Shown in pieces: positions 15,986 to 24,100 of a stretch of 34,469 bases of DNA (positions are counted from its first letter, which is position 1; every line of letters starts with the position of its first letter). The DNA comes from Clostridium luticellarii (GTDB lineage Bacteria; Bacillota; Clostridia; Clostridiales; Clostridiaceae). Under the pieces are notes generated by a model. That model was not told the origin of the DNA and ran no database searches. It saw only the letters and a list, made by a program, of their open reading frames with translations. The DNA lies in assembly GCF_002995845.1 (NCBI RefSeq), contig NZ_PVXP01000032.1, positions 1-34,469 on the forward strand, written 5' to 3'. The translations under genes were made by a program, and so were the position numbers.

Positions 15986-17644
15986 ATGAGAAGCGATTTA
16001 GCAAAAAAGGGAATCAAAGGTGCACCGGCTAGGGCACTTATGTATGGAATGGGATTTACAAAGGAGGAAATTGAAAAGCCTTTAATTGGAATAGTAAATT
16101 CACAAAACGAAGTTGTTGCAGGACATATGCACCTGGATGAAATAGCGAGAGCAGCTAAGCTGGGGGTAGCCATGGCCGGTGGAACATCTATGGAATTTCC
16201 TGCAATTGCAGTTTGCGATGGAATAGCCATGGGACATATAGGTATGAAGTATTCACTTCCGTCGAGAGAACTTATAGCGGATTCAATTGAAGCAATGGCA
16301 CTGGCTCACGAATTTGACGGACTTGTTTTAATACCAAATTGTGACAAGATAGTTCCTGGAATGCTGATGGCAGCTGCAAGACTCAATATACCGGCTGTTG
16401 TGGTAAGCGGAGGACCTATGAGAGCAGGCAGATTGAATGACAAAACACTGGATTTCAGTACATGTATAGAGCAGGTAGGGGCCTGCAGTGACGGTAAAAT
16501 AACAGAAGAGCAGCTGGAAGAAGAGGTTAAAAGATCATGTCCAGGGTGCGGATGCTGTTCCGGACTATTTACGGCAAACAGCATGAATTGTCTTACCGAA
16601 GTTCTTGGAATGGGGCTTCCTATGAATGGAACTGCACTTGCCCAGACCGGGGAGAGAAATCAGCTGGCAAAATATGCAGGTATGTACGTTATGGATTGCG
16701 TGAAGAATGACAGAAAGCCAAGAGACATAATGACTTTAAATGCATTTAAGAATGCCATAACTGTGGATATGGCTATGGCAGGTTCAACCAATACGGTTCT
16801 TCATCTTCCAGCAATTGCACATGAAGCAGGTATTACACTTGATTTGGATTTGTTCCATGAAATAAGTAAAAAAACTCCCTGTCTCACAAAATTAAGTCCA
16901 AGCGGGAAGCATCATATGGAGGATCTGCATATGGCAGGCGGAATAGAAGCCATTATGAATGAACTTTCAAAAAAAGATCTGATAAATGAAGATGCATTGA
17001 CTATTACGGGAAAAACCGTAGGTGAAAATATAAGAAATTATAGTGTACTTGATTATGAGGTCATAAAACATATAAATGAGCCTTACAGCAGTGAAGGTGG
17101 AATAGCAATATTAAGGGGAAATCTTGCACCAGATGGAGCAGTAGTTAAAAAATCTGCAGTAGCACCGGAGATGCTGGTACATGAAGGACCTGCAAGAGTA
17201 TACAATTCAGAAGAGGAGGCGGTAAAGGCCATTTTCGGAAATGAAATAAACAGAGGGGATGTAATTGTAATAAGGTATGAGGGACCTAAAGGAGGGCCTG
17301 GAATGAGGGAAATGCTTTCACCTACTTCTGCAATAGCAGGTATGGGACTTGACAAGGACGTAGCTCTTATAACAGATGGAAGATTTTCAGGAGCCACAAG
17401 AGGAGCATCTATCGGACATATATCTCCAGAGGCCATGGAAGGTGGACTGATAGGGCTTGTAGAAGAAGGGGATACCATATTTATAGATATCACAAACAAA
17501 AAGATAGAATTGAAAGTGAATTCTGTAGAAATTGAGAAGAGGAAGAAGAAGTATGTAAAACCTGAGCCCAAGATAAAAACAGGATATTTGTCCAGATATG
17601 CAAAGTTAGTAACTTCTGCTAATACCGGGGCGATACTCAAATAG
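15986..17644 (+). CDS. ilvD: Dihydroxy-acid dehydratase
   Basis: A 552-residue Fe-S dehydratase of the IlvD/Edd family that converts 2,3-dihydroxy-3-methyl acids to branched 2-keto acids, the last shared step before transamination. Cluster and active-site segments are visible: VCDGIAMGH (Cys77), [10 protein letters not shown] (Cys119) and [19 protein letters not shown] (Cys185 onward), then SGGPMRAG and the C-terminal [21 protein letters not shown]. Length is typical. GAGGAGGAA lies about 8 nt before the ATG. It begins the tight run ilvD-transporter-ilvB-ilvN. Transcription probably continues from ilvC, although the T-box fragment upstream hints that ilvD once had its own leader. Confidence 0.96.
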   Translation: MRSDLAKKGIKGAPARALMYGMGFTKEEIEKPLIGIVNSQNEVVAGHMHLDEIARAAKLGVAMAGGTSMEFPAIAVCDGIAMGHIGMKYSLPSRELIADSIEAMALAHEFDGLVLIPNCDKIVPGMLMAAARLNIPAVVVSGGPMRAGRLNDKTLDFSTCIEQVGACSDGKITEEQLEEEVKRSCPGCGCCSGLFTANSMNCLTEVLGMGLPMNGTALAQTGERNQLAKYAGMYVMDCVKNDRKPRDIMTLNAFKNAITVDMAMAGSTNTVLHLPAIAHEAGITLDLDLFHEISKKTPCLTKLSPSGKHHMEDLHMAGGIEAIMNELSKKDLINEDALTITGKTVGENIRNYSVLDYEVIKHINEPYSSEGGIAILRGNLAPDGAVVKKSAVAPEMLVHEGPARVYNSEEEAVKAIFGNEINRGDVIVIRYEGPKGGPGMREMLSPTSAIAGMGLDKDVALITDGRFSGATRGASIGHISPEAMEGGLIGLVEEGDTIFIDITNKKIELKVNSVEIEKRKKKYVKPEPKIKTGYLSRYAKLVTSANTGAILK

Positions 17645-17664
17645 ACGTGGAAGGAGAAAATTAG

Positions 17665-18597
17665 TTGATTAAAAAAATAAGCACCATTTGCAATAAATAT
17701 TTTGCACTTTTAGTTATAATAATTGCCATAATAGCTTTAATGAGGCCTAATACATTTTTGTGGGTGGTTCCCAGAGTGTCACTCTTACTTGGAATCATAA
17801 TGTTTGGAATGGGAATGACTCTAAAGAAAGAAGATTTTAAAGAAGTTTTCACAAGACCTAAGGATGTACTTGTGGGAATCATAGCCCACTACATTATAAT
17901 GCCAGCTGTAGCTTATGCATTATGTGTATTTTTAAAATTACCAAAGGATATTGCAATTGGTGTAATACTCGTAGGTTGCTGCCCAAGTGGTACTGCATCC
18001 AATGTAATGTGTTTTATAGCAAAAGGTGATTTGGCACTTTCAGTGTGTATAAGTTCCATATCCACGATTTTAGCTCCTATTTTTACACCGGCTCTTATAT
18101 TGTTATTGGCAGGGAAATGGGTTGATATACCTGCTGCGGCACTGTTTGTTGATATTTCCAAAATAGTAATACTGCCTATTGTTCTTGGAGTTGTCTTCAA
18201 TAAGGTTGCAGGCAAAACGGCTTCCAGAGTGGTAAATGTATTACCTATTGTTTCGGTGATAGCCATAGTTTTAATAGTTGGCGGAGTTGTAGGAGCAAAT
18301 TCTAAAAAACTTATTACCACTGCTGCAATTGCCATAGGAGCTGTTGTACTTCACAACTTGTTTGGTTTCTTGTTTGGATATCTGGCTGCCAAGGTAATGA
18401 AAATGGATTATGCAAAAAGAAAGGCAGTTTCATTCGAGGTTGGAATGCAGAATTCGGCTTTAGGTGTTTCACTTGCCATGAACTTTTTTTCTCCTGTGTC
18501 AGCCATACCGGCGGCAATATTCAGTGTATGGCACAATATTTCAGGTCCTACTCTTGCGAGTTACTGGGCCAGTAAATTCAAAAAAGTGGATAAATAG
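17665..18597 (+). CDS. BASS-family (bile acid:sodium symporter-like) transporter, candidate keto-acid carrier
   Basis: A 310-residue membrane protein with nine to ten hydrophobic helices. It has the BASS hallmarks GMGMTLKKEDF near the first crossover, VGCCPSGTASNVMCFIAKGD at about 104-123 and FEVGMQNSALGVSLA at about 255-269, the two discontinuous Na+-binding regions. Known relatives carry bile acids, pyruvate (plant BASS2) and ketopantoate/pantoate (PanS of Salmonella). Its location inside the ilv run, with 20 bp to ilvD, suggests that it moves a 2-keto acid or a related pathway product, which is inference. The start is TTG at 17665 with AAGGAGA (17651-17657) 7 nt before it. Confidence 0.85.
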   Translation: MIKKISTICNKYFALLVIIIAIIALMRPNTFLWVVPRVSLLLGIIMFGMGMTLKKEDFKEVFTRPKDVLVGIIAHYIIMPAVAYALCVFLKLPKDIAIGVILVGCCPSGTASNVMCFIAKGDLALSVCISSISTILAPIFTPALILLLAGKWVDIPAAALFVDISKIVILPIVLGVVFNKVAGKTASRVVNVLPIVSVIAIVLIVGGVVGANSKKLITTAAIAIGAVVLHNLFGFLFGYLAAKVMKMDYAKRKAVSFEVGMQNSALGVSLAMNFFSPVSAIPAAIFSVWHNISGPTLASYWASKFKKVDK

Positions 18598-18612
18598 GTT
18601 CTGCAATTTTGG

Positions 18613-18652
18613 TTATGCACAATAGGCAAATATTTTTACTTATTGTGCATAA
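18613..18652. repeat. 12-bp inverted repeat between the transporter gene and ilvB
   Basis: TTATGCACAATA (18613-18624) is exactly complementary to 18641-18652, with a 16-nt loop. It is followed by A-rich rather than T-rich sequence on the plus strand, so it is not an evident intrinsic terminator for this direction. It could be an mRNA processing or stability hairpin within the ilv transcript. Confidence 0.5.
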
Positions 18653-18687
18653 AAAATATATAAAATCAACGGTAAGGAGAGATAAAT

Positions 18688-20301
18688 ATGAAATCTGCTG
18701 AAGCAATTGTCCAATGTTTAAAAAAAGAAAATGTAAAAGTGATATTTGGGTATCCGGGAGCTGCAGTCATTCCCATGTATGAGGCTCTGAGAAAATCAGA
18801 TATCGAACATGTACTTGTAAGGCAGGAGCAGGCAGCAGGGCACGCGGCTAGTGGATATGCCAGGTCTACTGGAAAAATCGGAGTCTGTATTGTGACCTCG
18901 GGGCCGGGGGCTTCGAATCTTATTACGGGTATTGCTGCCGCTTATATGGATTCAATTCCCATGGTTGTTATTACAGGACAGGTGAAATCTACATTAATTG
19001 GAAGAGATGTTTTTCAGGAATTGGATATTACAGGGGCTACTGAGTCTTTTACAAAGTATAATTTTCTTGTAAAGAAGGCAGAACATATACCTGAAATTAT
19101 GAAGGAGGCATTTTATATAGCACAAACAGGAAGAAAAGGTCCGGTGCTTATAGATATACCTGTAGATATAATGGATAAAGATATTGATAAGTTTGAATAT
19201 CCGGAAACCGTTGATATAAGGGGATATAAACCGACTACGGAAGGCCATTTTGGACAGATAAAAAAGATAGTGGATAGAATTAAAACCAGCAGAAGGCCCC
19301 TTATATGTGCAGGCGGAGGGGTTATCCTTTCAAAAGGTGAAAAGCAGTTCAGAGAATTTGTTGAAAAATCCCATATACCTGTTGTTCACACTCTGATGGG
19401 AAAAGGTGTAATGAATGAAGATAGCGATTACTATATAGGCATGATAGGAACTCATGGTTTTGGTTATGCCAATAAGGCTGTAAGAAATGCAGATGTTTTA
19501 ATACTCATTGGAGCCAGAGCTTCAGACAGAACTACTTGCGGTATAAGTCAATTTGCTGAAAAGGCTGATATAATTCATATAGATATTGATCCTGCTGAAA
19601 TAGGCAAAAATTTGAATACAAATATTCCAGTAGTAGGTGATATAAAAAATATCCTGGAGCAATTATCGCAAAGAATATGTTCTTTAAACACCAAAGAGTG
19701 GATAGATGAGATAAAGACATGGGAAAAGAATATGCAGCTTCAGGGCAAAGGTACAGATGGAGTAAATCCAAGAAATGTTTTGCAAAATGTATCGGAAGTA
19801 TTAGAAGAAGATTCAATTTTAACTGCAGATGTAGGTCAAAACCAAATTTGGTGTGCACGTAATTTCAAAATCACGGCTGAAAGAAAATTTTTTACTTCTG
19901 GTGGACTCGGAACCATGGGGTACTCAATTCCAGCAGCTGTTGGGGCGAAAATAGGATGTCCTGCTAGAAAAGTGGTAGCTTTTGTTGGTGATGGCGGCTT
20001 TCAGATGAGTATGTTTGAACTTGGAACTATTTTGGAAAATAAAATAGATATAACCATAGTGCTTTTCAATAATTCAGGACTTGGATTGGTTAGAGAAATT
20101 CAGAGAAATAACCATCTTAAAGAATTTGGAGTTAATTTTAAAAACAACCCGGATTTTGTAAAACTGGTGGAAGCCTATGGATTGTCAGCAAAAAGAGTAA
20201 AAAATGATGATGAATTTAAAGAGGCTTTTCAGGAAGCACTGCATTCAGATAGGGCTTTTTTAATAGAATGTATGGTAGATCCACGTGAAAGTACATTTTA
20301 G
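18688..20301 (+). CDS. ilvB: Acetolactate synthase large (catalytic) subunit
   Basis: A 537-residue thiamine-diphosphate enzyme, slightly shorter than the typical 550-590. It condenses two pyruvates to 2-acetolactate, or pyruvate with 2-oxobutyrate. The TPP N-domain has FGYPGAAVIPMYEAL and the activating Glu in VRQEQAAGHAASGYAR (about 45-60). The central FAD-binding-like domain has VIDRIKTSRRPLICAGGGVI-type sequence, and the TPP-binding motif is VGDGGFQMSMFELGTILENK with LFNNSGLGLV (GDG ... NN). The paired regulatory subunit ilvN directly follows, which supports the biosynthetic AHAS rather than the FAD-free catabolic AlsS. The ATG at 18688 has AAGGAGAG ahead of it. Confidence 0.95.
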   Translation: MKSAEAIVQCLKKENVKVIFGYPGAAVIPMYEALRKSDIEHVLVRQEQAAGHAASGYARSTGKIGVCIVTSGPGASNLITGIAAAYMDSIPMVVITGQVKSTLIGRDVFQELDITGATESFTKYNFLVKKAEHIPEIMKEAFYIAQTGRKGPVLIDIPVDIMDKDIDKFEYPETVDIRGYKPTTEGHFGQIKKIVDRIKTSRRPLICAGGGVILSKGEKQFREFVEKSHIPVVHTLMGKGVMNEDSDYYIGMIGTHGFGYANKAVRNADVLILIGARASDRTTCGISQFAEKADIIHIDIDPAEIGKNLNTNIPVVGDIKNILEQLSQRICSLNTKEWIDEIKTWEKNMQLQGKGTDGVNPRNVLQNVSEVLEEDSILTADVGQNQIWCARNFKITAERKFFTSGGLGTMGYSIPAAVGAKIGCPARKVVAFVGDGGFQMSMFELGTILENKIDITIVLFNNSGLGLVREIQRNNHLKEFGVNFKNNPDFVKLVEAYGLSAKRVKNDDEFKEAFQEALHSDRAFLIECMVDPRESTF

Positions 20302-20307
20302 AGGGGA

Positions 20308-20808
20308 GTGAGTACTATAAAAAGATATGTGTTGTCAGTATTAGTGGAAAATCACTCTGGAGTTTTGAGCAGGATAGCTGGGCTTTTCAGCAGAAGGGGA
20401 TATAATATACACAGCCTTACCGTAGGGGTTACGGGAGATCCTAAAATATCAAGGATGACTATTGTCTCTCTGGGAGACGATTATATATTCGAACAGATAA
20501 GCAAACAATTAAACAAATTGATTGAAGTTATAAAAGTAATAGATCTGACGGATGCCCCGGCTGTTTATAGAGAACTGTGTCTGGTAAAAGTATCTGCGGA
20601 TTCAAATAATAAATTACTTATTATGGAGATTGTAAACACTTTTCGAGGTAACATAGTGGATATGGGTGATAAAAGTTTGACAATTGAAACAACCGGTGAC
20701 GAGGAAAAAATATCTGCTTTTATCGATATTATGAAACCCTATGGAATTAAAGAAATTGTGCGTACAGGACTTACAGCCGTTTATAGAGGTAATAAATTAG
20801 AACAGTGA
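20308..20808 (+). CDS. ilvN: Acetolactate synthase regulatory subunit
   Basis: A 163-166-residue AHAS small subunit. The ACT domain begins RYVLSVLVENHSGVLSRIAG and continues FSRRGYNIHSLTVG; the C-terminal domain has ELCLVKVSADSNNKLLIMEI and ends GLTAVYRG. It activates IlvB and confers valine feedback inhibition. The start is uncertain. The GTG at 20308 is only 1-2 nt from GAGGGG (20301-20306), too close for normal initiation. The family usually starts MKRYVLSVLVEN, and at that place this gene has ATA (20317), with good spacing to the same ribosome site. The gene begins 6 bp after the ilvB stop and is closed by the terminator at 20821. Confidence 0.93.
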   Translation: MSTIKRYVLSVLVENHSGVLSRIAGLFSRRGYNIHSLTVGVTGDPKISRMTIVSLGDDYIFEQISKQLNKLIEVIKVIDLTDAPAVYRELCLVKVSADSNNKLLIMEIVNTFRGNIVDMGDKSLTIETTGDEEKISAFIDIMKPYGIKEIVRTGLTAVYRGNKLEQ

Positions 20809-20820
20809 TATAATAAATGT

Positions 20821-20845
20821 CCACCAGCTTGTCTGGTGGTTTTTC
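20821..20845 (+). terminator. Terminator of the ilv operon
   Basis: CCACCAG (20821-20827) pairs with CTGGTGG (20833-20839) around a 5-nt loop and is followed by TTTTT. It lies 12 bp after the ilvN stop. Confidence 0.9.
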
Positions 20846-20925
20846 CATATAGTATTCTTCTTGGATGATTCTATCTTTTACATATCAATACTCTCCTTCT
20901 GGTTAGTATACTACAAAATAGTGCG

Positions 20926-20957
20926 TACTTTCTTTTACAAGTATAATACATTATAAT
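20926..20957 (+). promoter_or_regulatory. TACTT-N8-AAGTA inverted repeat and TATAAT boxes
   Basis: TACTT (20926-20930) and AAGTA (20939-20943) form an inverted repeat overlapping a TATAAT at 20942-20947; another TATAAT is at 20952-20957. Similar TACT/AGTA repeats are bound by HxlR-type redox regulators such as B. subtilis YodB, but the spacing here differs and no regulator gene is adjacent. Confidence 0.3.
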
Positions 20958-21006
20958 AAGAAATACAAAAATGTTCAAGTTGAACAGGGTTTGGGAGAGT
21001 GATGAT

Positions 21007-22026
21007 ATGTCCAATATATTTAGTCCGATTCGAGTGAAAAACGTCAATTTCATCAATAGGATTGTTATGGCACCTATGGTGCGTTTCGGCTATCCAAGCA
21101 AAAATGGTATCATGGGTGAAAAACTTTTACAGGATTATTTAGGGCGGTCAGATAAAGGAATCGGCCTAATGATTAGCCAGGTGCTTTCCGTTTCAACTGA
21201 ACGGGAGATAGCAGGTAGAGCGGGAGCTTATTCGGATCAGCACATTGACTATCTGAGTAAAATAGCGGAAACCTGTCATAAAAGCGGCACCAGATTTTTT
21301 GCACAGCTTGGCTTACCCGACTTTAGCTTTTATGACGACAATTCGGAAAATGTCAACAAACTGACAAAACAAGAATTAGTTAAAATCAGAGATTGGTTTA
21401 TCCGGAGTGCCGAGATTTGCCAAAAGTCTGGTCTTGATGGTATTGAATTGCATGGAGCACACACATTTTTCCTGAATATGATGGCTTCGTCTTATTCCAA
21501 CAAACGGCAGGATACTTACGGCGGCGATTTAATAGGAAGATTGACTTTGGTAAAGGAAATTACAGAAGCAATTAAAAGTTTCGCCGGAGAGTACTTTGTT
21601 GTGTCCTATCGAATGGGCTGGGGCGACGATCTTGATATAGATGTCCAGACTGCTCGAGTTTTGGAGAATATGGGTATTGATATGTTGCATGTGTCTACTG
21701 GAATACCGGAGGATAGAAAACTGCAACTGCCTATGGATTTTCAATACAATGATGTAGTCTACACAGGATGCCATGTTAAAAAGCATGTAAATATCCCTGT
21801 CATTGCTGTGAATAATGTTAAAACATTGAACAGAGGAAATGTATTGATTGAAAATAACTGCTGTGATTTTGTGGCATATGGAAAGCCATTTTTGGCCGAT
21901 TCAGATTTCATAAAGCATTCAAGGAAAGACAGCAGCTATAAGCCCTGCTTTGAATGCAGTGAATGTAAATGGTTTACAAATGGCGAAAAATGTCCGGCAC
22001 AAATAATAGCAAAAGCTCATTCTTAA
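21007..22026 (+). CDS. Old yellow enzyme-family NADH:flavin oxidoreductase
   Basis: A 339-residue FMN-dependent TIM-barrel protein. Family marks are NRIVMAPMVRFGYPSKNGIM at the N-terminus, IELHGAHTFFLNMMASSYSNKR with the paired His/His ligand region, DTYGGDLIGRLTLVKEI, MLHVSTGIPE, and VAYGKPFLADSDF near the FMN phosphate. It probably reduces an activated alkene or enoate with NAD(P)H; the substrate is unknown. The C-terminus ends in a cysteine cluster CFECSECKWFTNGEKC that resembles the start of the Fe-S segment of 2,4-dienoyl-CoA reductase-type enzymes, but the flavodoxin-like NADPH domain is missing. The ATG at 21007 follows GGGAGAG; the ATG at 20971 lacks a ribosome site. Single gene with its own upstream region. 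Confidence 0.85.
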   Translation: MSNIFSPIRVKNVNFINRIVMAPMVRFGYPSKNGIMGEKLLQDYLGRSDKGIGLMISQVLSVSTEREIAGRAGAYSDQHIDYLSKIAETCHKSGTRFFAQLGLPDFSFYDDNSENVNKLTKQELVKIRDWFIRSAEICQKSGLDGIELHGAHTFFLNMMASSYSNKRQDTYGGDLIGRLTLVKEITEAIKSFAGEYFVVSYRMGWGDDLDIDVQTARVLENMGIDMLHVSTGIPEDRKLQLPMDFQYNDVVYTGCHVKKHVNIPVIAVNNVKTLNRGNVLIENNCCDFVAYGKPFLADSDFIKHSRKDSSYKPCFECSECKWFTNGEKCPAQIIAKAHS

Positions 22027-22046
22027 TAAAACTTATTTACTGAATC

Positions 22047-23288
22047 CTACCTAAAACTTTGGGAAATTTTTTTGTAAATAATTTTTATTGCCAGGCCGCA
22101 TATGAGGATCAGCAGCAGAGTTTTTAGATAAACGGGGATGCTTTTTTTTAAAAGCTCCTGTTTTGGTAGAGCAGAATAAATTTTATAAGTTTTAGAAGAA
22201 TCTCTTTCCTTTACAGCTAGATCTCCCAGTGGAACCTGGCCTTTTAAAGCTTTTGAATTGATGTTTGAAAGCTTTATATCCTTTCTCAGCTCTTTTTTAT
22301 TTAGGTCATTGGCATAATAAGTTACATTATCCTTGACTTTTACAGGAACTTCTAGATTTATATAGGGACCTATAAAATGCAGAGGTCTGTATTTTATAAA
22401 TTGTTTTCCGATTATGGAATCCTTCTTATATAGAATAACTGGTGTTTCACTGTAACTCCAATTTATTATTTTCTCCATATCATTGAATACATAAGTATCT
22501 TCAGGATCGTATATGGAGTTCATCACAACTCCCAAAATCTGTTTTCCATTTCGATTATATATAGCTACAAGGCATCGTCCAGCAGGTATGGTGTACCCGG
22601 TTTTACCGCCAATGCAGCCATCTTTTCCAAGTAGCTTGTTTGTATTTTTAATGGGAAGAGCAAGGCCGCTGGCAGTTTTTATTGTAGCCTGATAGGTTCC
22701 CATGGTATTTCTTATCCACAGACTTTTAAAAGCCTCCCTTGCAATTATACTCATATCGTAAGCAGTACTATAATGTTCTGGATTGTGCAGCCCATTTGGT
22801 GTTACAAAATGAGTATTTTTTAAGTTTAATTTTTTTACATATTCATTCATTTTTTCAGCGAAGGAATTTGAATCCTTGGACAAATTTTCTGCAATTACGT
22901 AGGCCATATCATTGGCAGAGTACATGAGAAGACCATTCATTACATCTTTGGCAGACAAGGTATCGCCTACACTGATGGAGTGGATGTCTTTATTTATAGA
23001 GGATTCAGGCTGCACCTTGGCTCCCTTGGTATAGGTTAAAGTATCATTTTGCTTTCTATTCTTGTCCAGAAGAATAGCTGTTAGAAGTTTTGTAGTACTG
23101 GCCGGATATACTCTGATATCTGAATTCTTTTCATATATTATTTCGCCAGTTTGCATGTCCACTGTTATGGCTGCTTTTCCATAGATATCAGGAGCTGTGT
23201 TTCCAGCTGGTTCAGCAGCCAGTACATTATAATTTAAAAAGAGTATGAATATGAAAGAAAGTAATGATATATTGATTTTATTTTTCAA
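22047..23288 (-). CDS. dacF: D-alanyl-D-alanine carboxypeptidase (PBP5/DacF type)
   Basis: A 413-residue S11-family penicillin-binding protein that trims the terminal D-Ala from peptidoglycan pentapeptides outside the membrane. It has a signal peptide of about 24 residues ending VLAA, the SxxK motif STTK (Ser64, Lys67), SAN (124-126) and KTG (229-231), all in the right order. A beta-rich C-terminal domain follows, then a hydrophobic tail near 385-405 (TLLLILICGLAIKIIY) for membrane attachment. The start is TTG at 23288, preceded by GGAGTG; a nearby ATG closes after five codons. The dacF name follows the sporulation paralogue in Bacillus; whether this one is vegetative or sporulation-specific cannot be told. 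Confidence 0.88.
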   Translation of the reverse strand: MKNKINISLLSFIFILFLNYNVLAAEPAGNTAPDIYGKAAITVDMQTGEIIYEKNSDIRVYPASTTKLLTAILLDKNRKQNDTLTYTKGAKVQPESSINKDIHSISVGDTLSAKDVMNGLLMYSANDMAYVIAENLSKDSNSFAEKMNEYVKKLNLKNTHFVTPNGLHNPEHYSTAYDMSIIAREAFKSLWIRNTMGTYQATIKTASGLALPIKNTNKLLGKDGCIGGKTGYTIPAGRCLVAIYNRNGKQILGVVMNSIYDPEDTYVFNDMEKIINWSYSETPVILYKKDSIIGKQFIKYRPLHFIGPYINLEVPVKVKDNVTYYANDLNKKELRKDIKLSNINSKALKGQVPLGDLAVKERDSSKTYKIYSALPKQELLKKSIPVYLKTLLLILICGLAIKIIYKKISQSFR

Positions 23289-23427
23289 AGTACATCACTC
23301 CATCTGCTTGAAATTTAAGTATGTATTTTATCAAAAACATATTATATAATTAATATGACATTTTAAAGTATAGCATTAAGGAATATATTTTACAATTGAG
23401 GACTATTGTATTTTAGGAGGTATTGAT

Positions 23428-24036
23428 TTGATAGACAGGATAGAACACATATTCAGAGGTAGAAAAGGGAAACTTATGGGAAATTTTAATAAGAGCGCAG
23501 TTGCAATACCTCTTTGTGCGGAGGGTGGAAATATAGATGTAATATTCGAAGTCAGGGCTTTAAGCCTTAAGCATCAGCCTGGAGACATATGCTTCCCCGG
23601 TGGAAAAATGGAGACGGGAGAAACTCCTGGCATAACAGCCGTAAGGGAAACTATGGAAGAGTTAAACTTGAAAAGAGAAAATATAGAGGTTATAGGGGAG
23701 ATGGACTATGTGATAACCCCCTATAATTTTATAATGTATCCTTTTGTATGCAGGATCAGCAGTCAGCGTATAATCCCGAACAAAAGCGAGGTGGATCATG
23801 TCTTCAAGGTGCCATTGAAATTTTTTATACAAAATAATCCACTGGTCTATGAAATGCCTGTAGTTTCTCAGCCGGGAGAAAAATTTCCATATGAGCTTAT
23901 AGCAAATGGGAAAGACTACAAATTTAGAAGCGGGAAAATAACCGAGTATTTTTATCAGTACAAGAAATATGTGATTTGGGGATTTACAGCTTGCATAATA
24001 AAAGAATTTGCAGATATAATAAAAAACAATCTGTAG
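23428..24036 (+). CDS. Nudix hydrolase, CoA pyrophosphatase-like
   Basis: A 202-residue Nudix protein. The Nudix box runs from Gly59 to Leu79: GKMETGE, then seven residues, then RETMEEL, an exact GX5EX7REXXEE pattern. Just ahead of it, LKHQPGDICFPGG matches the extra signature of the CoA/acyl-CoA pyrophosphatase subfamily (NudL/YeaB/PCD1). That subfamily hydrolyses CoA to 3',5'-ADP and 4'-phosphopantetheine. The start is TTG at 23428, 7 nt after a perfect AGGAGG (23415-23420). It is divergent from dacF and convergent with the pncB gene. Confidence 0.88.
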   Translation: MIDRIEHIFRGRKGKLMGNFNKSAVAIPLCAEGGNIDVIFEVRALSLKHQPGDICFPGGKMETGETPGITAVRETMEELNLKRENIEVIGEMDYVITPYNFIMYPFVCRISSQRIIPNKSEVDHVFKVPLKFFIQNNPLVYEMPVVSQPGEKFPYELIANGKDYKFRSGKITEYFYQYKKYVIWGFTACIIKEFADIIKNNL

Positions 24037-24046
24037 ATATGATCAT

Positions 24047-24086
24047 AAAAAGGGCCTGTTACTTTGCTTAGCAGGTCCCTTTTAAT
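24047..24086. terminator. Bidirectional terminator
   Basis: AAAAGGG-CCTG pairs with CAGG-TCCCTTTT with one bulged base; A-run and T-run flanks allow it to work for both the Nudix gene and the convergent nicotinate phosphoribosyltransferase gene. Confidence 0.82.
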
Positions 24087-24100
24087 AGTTAAATCTATAT

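Noticed and set aside
7310-20843. Two similar CCACCAG/CTGGTGG hairpins (7310-7327 and 20821-20839), considered as ends of a repeat element
   Set aside because: Only the 7-bp stem is shared; the loops and flanks differ, and the second is an ordinary terminator for ilvN.
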